Assembly (NCBI GenBank): GCA_934339005.1
Contig: CAKRHR010000071.1
Coordinates: 1-9,915, forward strand
Direction: 5' to 3'
Source of the DNA: an uncultured Catenibacillus sp.
Lineage (GTDB): Bacteria; Bacillota; Clostridia; Lachnospirales; Lachnospiraceae
Length of the DNA: 9,915 nucleotides
Positions 6,305 to 9,915 of this stretch are shown here, piece after piece. Both the position numbers and the translations under genes were made by a program. The stretch's first letter is position 1. Each line of letters opens with the position of its first letter. The notes beneath the pieces are model-generated. The model was not told where the DNA came from, searched no databases, and saw nothing but the letters and a program-made list of their open reading frames with translations.

Positions 6305-7780
6305 ATGGGAAATGTAGTATTGCAGATGCAGCATATTACCAAAAGATATCCGGGTGTTGTCGCATTAAACGATGTCAGTGTTGATTTTGAGGCTGGACAG
6401 GTACATGCACTCTTAGGCGAAAATGGTGCTGGAAAATCGACTTTGATCAAGGTACTTTCCGGAGCTATCGAAAACGATGAGGGACAGATGATTATAGATG
6501 GACAGACTTATGCTAAGATGTCACCGGCTGTATCGAGAAGTCATGGCATTGAAGTTATTTATCAGGAATATAACCTGATACCGTCTTTGACTGTTGCGGA
6601 AAATATCTGTCTTGGAAGTAAGATGCACGGTCTTTCAAATAGAAAAGAAATGATAAAAACAACACAGGAAATTTTGGATAAATATGAGATTGATATTGAT
6701 CCAAGAGCGTATGTTAAAGATCTTTCACCTGCAAAGCAGCAGTTGGTGGAAATTACAAAAGCTATTTCCAAGGATGCCAAGATTATTGTGATGGATGAGC
6801 CGACAGCACAGCTGACATTGTCTGAGGTCGAAAAATTATATGAGATTATCCGAAATCTGAAGAAAAAGGATTGTACGATTATTTATATTTCACATCGTCT
6901 GGATGAACTCTTTGCGATTACAGACTGTGTCACAATTATGCGAGACGGATGTTATGTGACAACTGTTGAAACAGTACAGACAAACAGAGATGAACTGATT
7001 TCATTAATGGTTGGCCGTGAACTGACAAATACATATCCTGAAAGACATTGTGCGACAGATGAAGTTGTTCTGGAAGCTAAAAATATTTCGGGTTACAGAA
7101 ATACGGATTGTTCCTTTGTCCTGCATAAAGGTGAAATCTTAGGAATGTCCGGCCTTGTAGGTGCCGGCCGTACCGAATTGATGAGAGCTATTTACGGTGC
7201 TGATAAAAAACAGAGCGGTACGATTATTCTTAATGGTAAAGAAGTTGAAATTAAATCACCGAAACAGGCACTGGCAGCCGGTATTGGTCTGATTCCTGAA
7301 GACCGAAAGGTTCAGGGATGTTTCCTTAATATGACTATTGAGTGGAATATTTCAATTTCAAATATCAAAAAGTTGACAACAAGCAAATTGATAGATAAGA
7401 AGAAGATTGCCAGACAGGCAGAAGAATACAGAGAAAAACTCAATATCAAAACACCGTCATTAAAGCAAAAAGTAGGCAATCTTTCCGGTGGTAACCAGCA
7501 GAAGGTTGTACTGGCAAAAGTGATGGCAACGAATACAGATATATTGATTTTTGATGAACCGACACGCGGTATTGATATCGGTGCCAGACATGAGATTTAT
7601 CAGTTGATGACAGAACTTGTTGAGGCAGGAAAATCAATTATCATGATCAGTTCGGATATGGAAGAACTTCTTGGTATGTCAGACCGTATTATCGTTCTTT
7701 CTGAAGGTAAGATTTCAGGAGAAGTATTTAAGCAGGAATTTAGTCAGGAAAAGGTTATGGCCCTGGCTTCCAATGAATGA
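6305..7780 (+). CDS. CUT2 sugar ABC importer ATPase, two nucleotide-binding domains (RbsA/MglA family)
   Basis: The protein has 491 residues, normal for the family. First domain: Walker A GENGAGKST (38-46), Q87, signature LSPAKQQ (140-146), Walker B D164/E165 and H197, all intact. Second domain: the family-typical altered loop GLVGAGRT (283-290), a canonical LSGGNQQ signature (393-399), Walker B D417/E418 and the ISSDMEEL switch. It sits on the inner face of the membrane and powers uptake through the permease encoded 13 bases downstream. The ribosome binding site AAGGAGGGTGA (6284-6294) is placed rather far from the ATG if GGAGG is used (14 bases), but GGTGA gives 10; no better in-frame start exists. 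The sequence alone does not say which sugar is carried. It is the intact counterpart of the degenerate protein encoded at 3454-4896. Confidence 0.93.
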   Translation: MGNVVLQMQHITKRYPGVVALNDVSVDFEAGQVHALLGENGAGKSTLIKVLSGAIENDEGQMIIDGQTYAKMSPAVSRSHGIEVIYQEYNLIPSLTVAENICLGSKMHGLSNRKEMIKTTQEILDKYEIDIDPRAYVKDLSPAKQQLVEITKAISKDAKIIVMDEPTAQLTLSEVEKLYEIIRNLKKKDCTIIYISHRLDELFAITDCVTIMRDGCYVTTVETVQTNRDELISLMVGRELTNTYPERHCATDEVVLEAKNISGYRNTDCSFVLHKGEILGMSGLVGAGRTELMRAIYGADKKQSGTIILNGKEVEIKSPKQALAAGIGLIPEDRKVQGCFLNMTIEWNISISNIKKLTTSKLIDKKKIARQAEEYREKLNIKTPSLKQKVGNLSGGNQQKVVLAKVMATNTDILIFDEPTRGIDIGARHEIYQLMTELVEAGKSIIMISSDMEELLGMSDRIIVLSEGKISGEVFKQEFSQEKVMALASNE

Positions 7781-7786
7781 GGGAGG
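7781..7786 (+). promoter_or_regulatory. Ribosome binding site fixing the permease start at 7794
   Basis: GGGAGG directly follows the ATPase stop codon and lies 7 bases before the ATG at 7794. The frame stays open further upstream (to 7671), but that part overlaps the ATPase gene and is not hydrophobic like the family. Confidence 0.8.
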
Positions 7787-7793
7787 AACAGTC

Positions 7794-8762
7794 ATGGAAA
7801 ATAAAAATAAATTTGTGGCATTTTTAAAGTCCAATATTATGCTTTGGATATTAATCTTACTTGTAATTATTTTTGGAATTTTGAATAAGAACTTTCTTAC
7901 AGCTAGAAACTTATTAAATATTTGTACACAGAATGCATACTTTATTATTGCCTGTATCGGTGTTGGTACGATTATGATCGCAGGTGGTACAGACCTTTCC
8001 GTTGGTTATCTGATTTCAACGGTTGCTGTATGTATGGCAGTGTTTATGCAGTGGTTAAGCATTCCATGGCCGCTTGCCATTGTGCTTGGTATGGTTGTCG
8101 GTATCTTGCTCGGTGCATTTAACGGATTTGCTTCAAACTTGCTTAAGATTCATCCGATGATCGTGACGTTGGCGACGATGACGATGTTCCAGGGTATATC
8201 ATTTACGATTTCCCAGTCAAAATCATTCTTCAATTTTGATCCTGCATTTATGAATATCGGACAGGGTTATCTTGGGCCAATTTCTTATCCGATTATCATT
8301 GCTGCAGTTGTTGCAGTTGTGATGCATTTCATTCTTGAAAGAACATGTTTTGGACGATTTATTTACGCAGCAGGCGGCAATCCTGAAGCAGCCCGTCTGG
8401 CAGGTATTAACGTGGCTAAGATTAAAGTATTGGTATTTGCTATCGGTGGATTTTTATTTGCCATCGCAGCACTCCTTTTAACAGCCCGTGGCGGTTCTGC
8501 AAACTCAAATACAGGTTCAGGCGTTGCATTTGATGCCATCACAGCCTGCGTGCTTGGTGGTGTGTCATTTATCGGTGGTGAAGGTAAAGTTAAAGGCATG
8601 GTGATTGGCTGCCTGATTCTTGGTATTCTTTCAAACGGTATGCAGCTTGCCGGACTTGGTATTTACCTTCAGTTTATCGTCAAAGGTATTATCCTGATGG
8701 CATCCATCGGTTATGATACATATTCAAAGAATGCTAAAGTGAAAAAAGTTGCGAAAGCATAA
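7794..8762 (+). CDS. CUT2 sugar ABC importer permease (RbsC family)
   Basis: The protein has 322 residues, close to the usual 310-340, and is mostly hydrophobic with roughly eight to ten membrane segments. The hallmark AGGTDLSVG is at 63-71, and the cytosolic coupling motif GGNPEAARLAGI at 194-205 is where the ATPase docks. A further conserved stretch (FIGGEGKVKG, 259-268) is typical of the family. No second permease gene is present, as expected because this class works as a homodimer. It forms the channel fed by the binding protein (5098-6198) and driven by the ATPase (6305-7780). It is the last gene of the operon; a strong stem-loop follows. The same docking surface could in principle be contacted by the degenerate ATPase-like protein of the upstream operon (inference). 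Confidence 0.93.
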   Translation: MENKNKFVAFLKSNIMLWILILLVIIFGILNKNFLTARNLLNICTQNAYFIIACIGVGTIMIAGGTDLSVGYLISTVAVCMAVFMQWLSIPWPLAIVLGMVVGILLGAFNGFASNLLKIHPMIVTLATMTMFQGISFTISQSKSFFNFDPAFMNIGQGYLGPISYPIIIAAVVAVVMHFILERTCFGRFIYAAGGNPEAARLAGINVAKIKVLVFAIGGFLFAIAALLLTARGGSANSNTGSGVAFDAITACVLGGVSFIGGEGKVKGMVIGCLILGILSNGMQLAGLGIYLQFIVKGIILMASIGYDTYSKNAKVKKVAKA

Positions 8763-8763
8763 A

Positions 8764-8829
8764 GCATAAATATCCTCTTTATAGTTACAGCCTGGGCATC
8801 ACCATTGATGCTCAGGCTGTAATTTATGC
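8764..8829 (+). terminator. Stem-loop terminator after the importer operon
   Basis: A 16-base stem, 8785-8800 with 8807-8822, has one G-U pair and a 6-base loop. An outer pair, GCATAAAT (8764-8771) with ATTTATGC (8822-8829), can extend it. It begins 2 bases after the permease stop. The T-run after it is weak, so it may also act as an mRNA 3' end protector. Confidence 0.75.
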
Positions 8830-9008
8830 ATTTAAATAAATTTGAGGATAGAACTATAGCTATAAATAATAAGTAAGTCCGTGATTTTGCCTAAAAAAGA
8901 AAGACAACGTAATTCAAGTGTGTAGTATAATAAAAGTGATAAAATAAACATAAAAAATAATAAAAGTGTGATTTGTTACACAAAAATATATATTTTTATG
9001 TGATTGTG
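8823..9008. other. AT-rich non-coding stretch with a 16-base palindrome
   Basis: I see no gene, RNA gene or frame of useful length here. It contains the perfect palindrome AAAAATATATATTTTT (8982-8997), flanked by two similar segments beginning TGTGATT (around 8968 and 8999). This may be a curved or protein-binding upstream region for the next promoter, or simply low-complexity DNA. Confidence 0.4.
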
Positions 9009-9036
9009 TTGTAAAAAAATTTTTTTGGAATATAAT
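9009..9036 (+). promoter_or_regulatory. Promoter of the truncated AAA ATPase gene
   Basis: The -35-like TTGTAA (9009-9014) and a consensus TATAAT (9031-9036) are 16 bases apart. The spacer holds runs of A and T. The transcript would start near 9043, about 44 bases before the ATG at 9087. Confidence 0.6.
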
Positions 9037-9086
9037 TAAAGTATAACGTAGAATACAAAAATCTCAAAAATGAAAGAGGTGGAGTT

Positions 9087-9851
9087 ATGGAACGGTATAT
9101 TTTAAAACGATTATTAGATTGGAAGAATTCGGCGTATCGCAAACCATTGATATTAAAAGGTGTTCGACAGGTTGGAAAAACATGGATATTAAAAGAATTT
9201 GGCAAACGATACTATGAAAATACGGCTTATTTTAATTTTGATGAAAATGAAGAGTATAAACAGTTTTTTGAAACTACCAAAGATGTTAATCGCATTTTAC
9301 AAAATTTGATGTTAGCAAGTGGTCAAAAAATTTTGCCTGAAAAGACATTCATTATTTTCGATGAAGTTCAGGACTGTCCAAAAGTTATTAATTCAATGAA
9401 ATATTTTTGTGAAAATGCACCAGAATATCATATTGCCTGTGCTGGTTCGCTGTTAGGTATTGCCTTGGCAAAACCATCGTCTTTTCCGGTAGGTAAGGTA
9501 AATTTTATGCAGATTGATCCTATGACTTTTTCAGAGTTTTTAGTTGCTAACGGTGATGAAAATTTAGCTGCATATTTGGAAAACATAAATGTCATTGAGC
9601 CAGTTCCTGATGCATTTTTTAATCCTTTATATGAGAAACTTAAGATGTATTATGTTACAGGGGGGATGCCTGAATCTGTATTAATGTGGACGGAAGCGCG
9701 AGATGTTTCTGCAATGCAGGAGGCATTATCAGGAATTATTGAGGCTTATGAGCGTGATTTTGCAAAGCATCCTAATATCAGCGAATTTCCAAAAATTTCT
9801 ATGGTTTGGAAGTCTATTCCTTCTCAGCTGGCAAGAGAAAATAAAAAATAG
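9087..9851 (+). CDS. AAA_14/DUF4143-type ATPase, C-terminally truncated (likely pseudogene)
   Basis: The frame gives 254 residues, with AGAGGTGG (9075-9082) as ribosome binding site. Residues 1-150 match the AAA_14 ATPase: Walker A GVRQVGKT (25-32), Walker B FDEVQD with D92 and E93, and the CAGSLLG strand. From about 190 onward it continues into the beginning of the DUF4143 region (YYVTGGMPE, then KISMVWKSIPSQLARENKK). Proteins of this family usually have about 400-480 residues and continue past ARENKK with a C-terminal domain; here two TAG stops follow at once, and neither other frame downstream resembles the missing part. The gene therefore appears cut at about 9848, by insertion or deletion. 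The cellular role of the family is poorly defined. The ATPase half is intact, but the short product may not be functional. Confidence 0.8.
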   Translation: MERYILKRLLDWKNSAYRKPLILKGVRQVGKTWILKEFGKRYYENTAYFNFDENEEYKQFFETTKDVNRILQNLMLASGQKILPEKTFIIFDEVQDCPKVINSMKYFCENAPEYHIACAGSLLGIALAKPSSFPVGKVNFMQIDPMTFSEFLVANGDENLAAYLENINVIEPVPDAFFNPLYEKLKMYYVTGGMPESVLMWTEARDVSAMQEALSGIIEAYERDFAKHPNISEFPKISMVWKSIPSQLARENKK

Positions 9852-9915
9852 TAGAATTTTCTGCCGTTCCACACAATAAAATTTGATAGGTAAAACGCTG
9901 AAAAGCCGCATAAAC
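9849..9915. other. Unassigned sequence at the break of the AAA ATPase gene
   Basis: From the stop codon to the window end, nothing continues the ATPase in any frame. The stretch could be one end of an inserted mobile element or the far side of a deletion. The window ends before an inverted repeat, transposase or target duplication could be seen, so no element is named. Confidence 0.3.

Noticed and set aside
7671..7793. Longer permease start inside the ATPase gene
   Set aside because: The added 41 residues are an out-of-frame reading of the ATPase C-terminus; 7794 has GGGAGG and fits family length.
9849..9915. Group II intron or named insertion sequence at the window end
   Set aside because: No GTGCG intron start and no recognisable terminal repeat or transposase within the 67 visible bases.

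Overview
The window looks like a stretch of a gut-type Clostridia chromosome, most likely Lachnospiraceae. This is an inference from low-to-moderate GC, strong AAGGAGG-type ribosome binding sites, sigma-A-like promoters, the style of the MATE tail, and the pairing of a YesN/LytS-type two-component system with a CUT2 sugar ABC transporter. All supported genes are on the + strand. No tRNA, rRNA or CRISPR array is visible.

Layout: (1) 1-513 is the C-terminal part of a MATE-family exporter, cut by the window edge and followed by a clear intrinsic terminator. (2) 619-4896 is a three-gene operon. It starts from a good promoter and a leader that carries a small hairpin-rich insertion with short terminal inverted repeats and a flanking direct repeat. 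The genes are a YesN-type response regulator (REC + AraC helix-turn-helix), a LytS/YesM-type histidine kinase with almost no extracellular part, and, overlapping it by 4 bases, an RbsA/MglA-like double ATPase. The first nucleotide-binding half of this last protein is altered and its second half has lost its nucleotide-binding motifs. (3) 4926-5061 holds a long terminator-like stem-loop, repeated AT-rich motifs and the promoter of the next operon. (4) 5098-8762 is a complete CUT2-type sugar ABC importer: binding lipoprotein, intact double ATPase and permease. A hairpin lies between the first two genes and a strong stem-loop follows the last. (5) 8823-9086 is AT-rich non-coding DNA with a promoter. 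(6) 9087-9851 is an AAA_14/DUF4143-type ATPase that stops about half-way through the family's usual length, next to 64 bases I cannot assign.

Working together: the regulator and kinase probably sense sugar availability and control the downstream importer. The unusual part is the degenerate transport ATPase translated with the kinase. It has lost what a pump motor needs but keeps the fold of one, so it may act as a signalling adaptor that docks on the permease and reports transport state to a kinase that has no extracellular sensor of its own. That model is inference. The sugar is not identifiable from the sequence.
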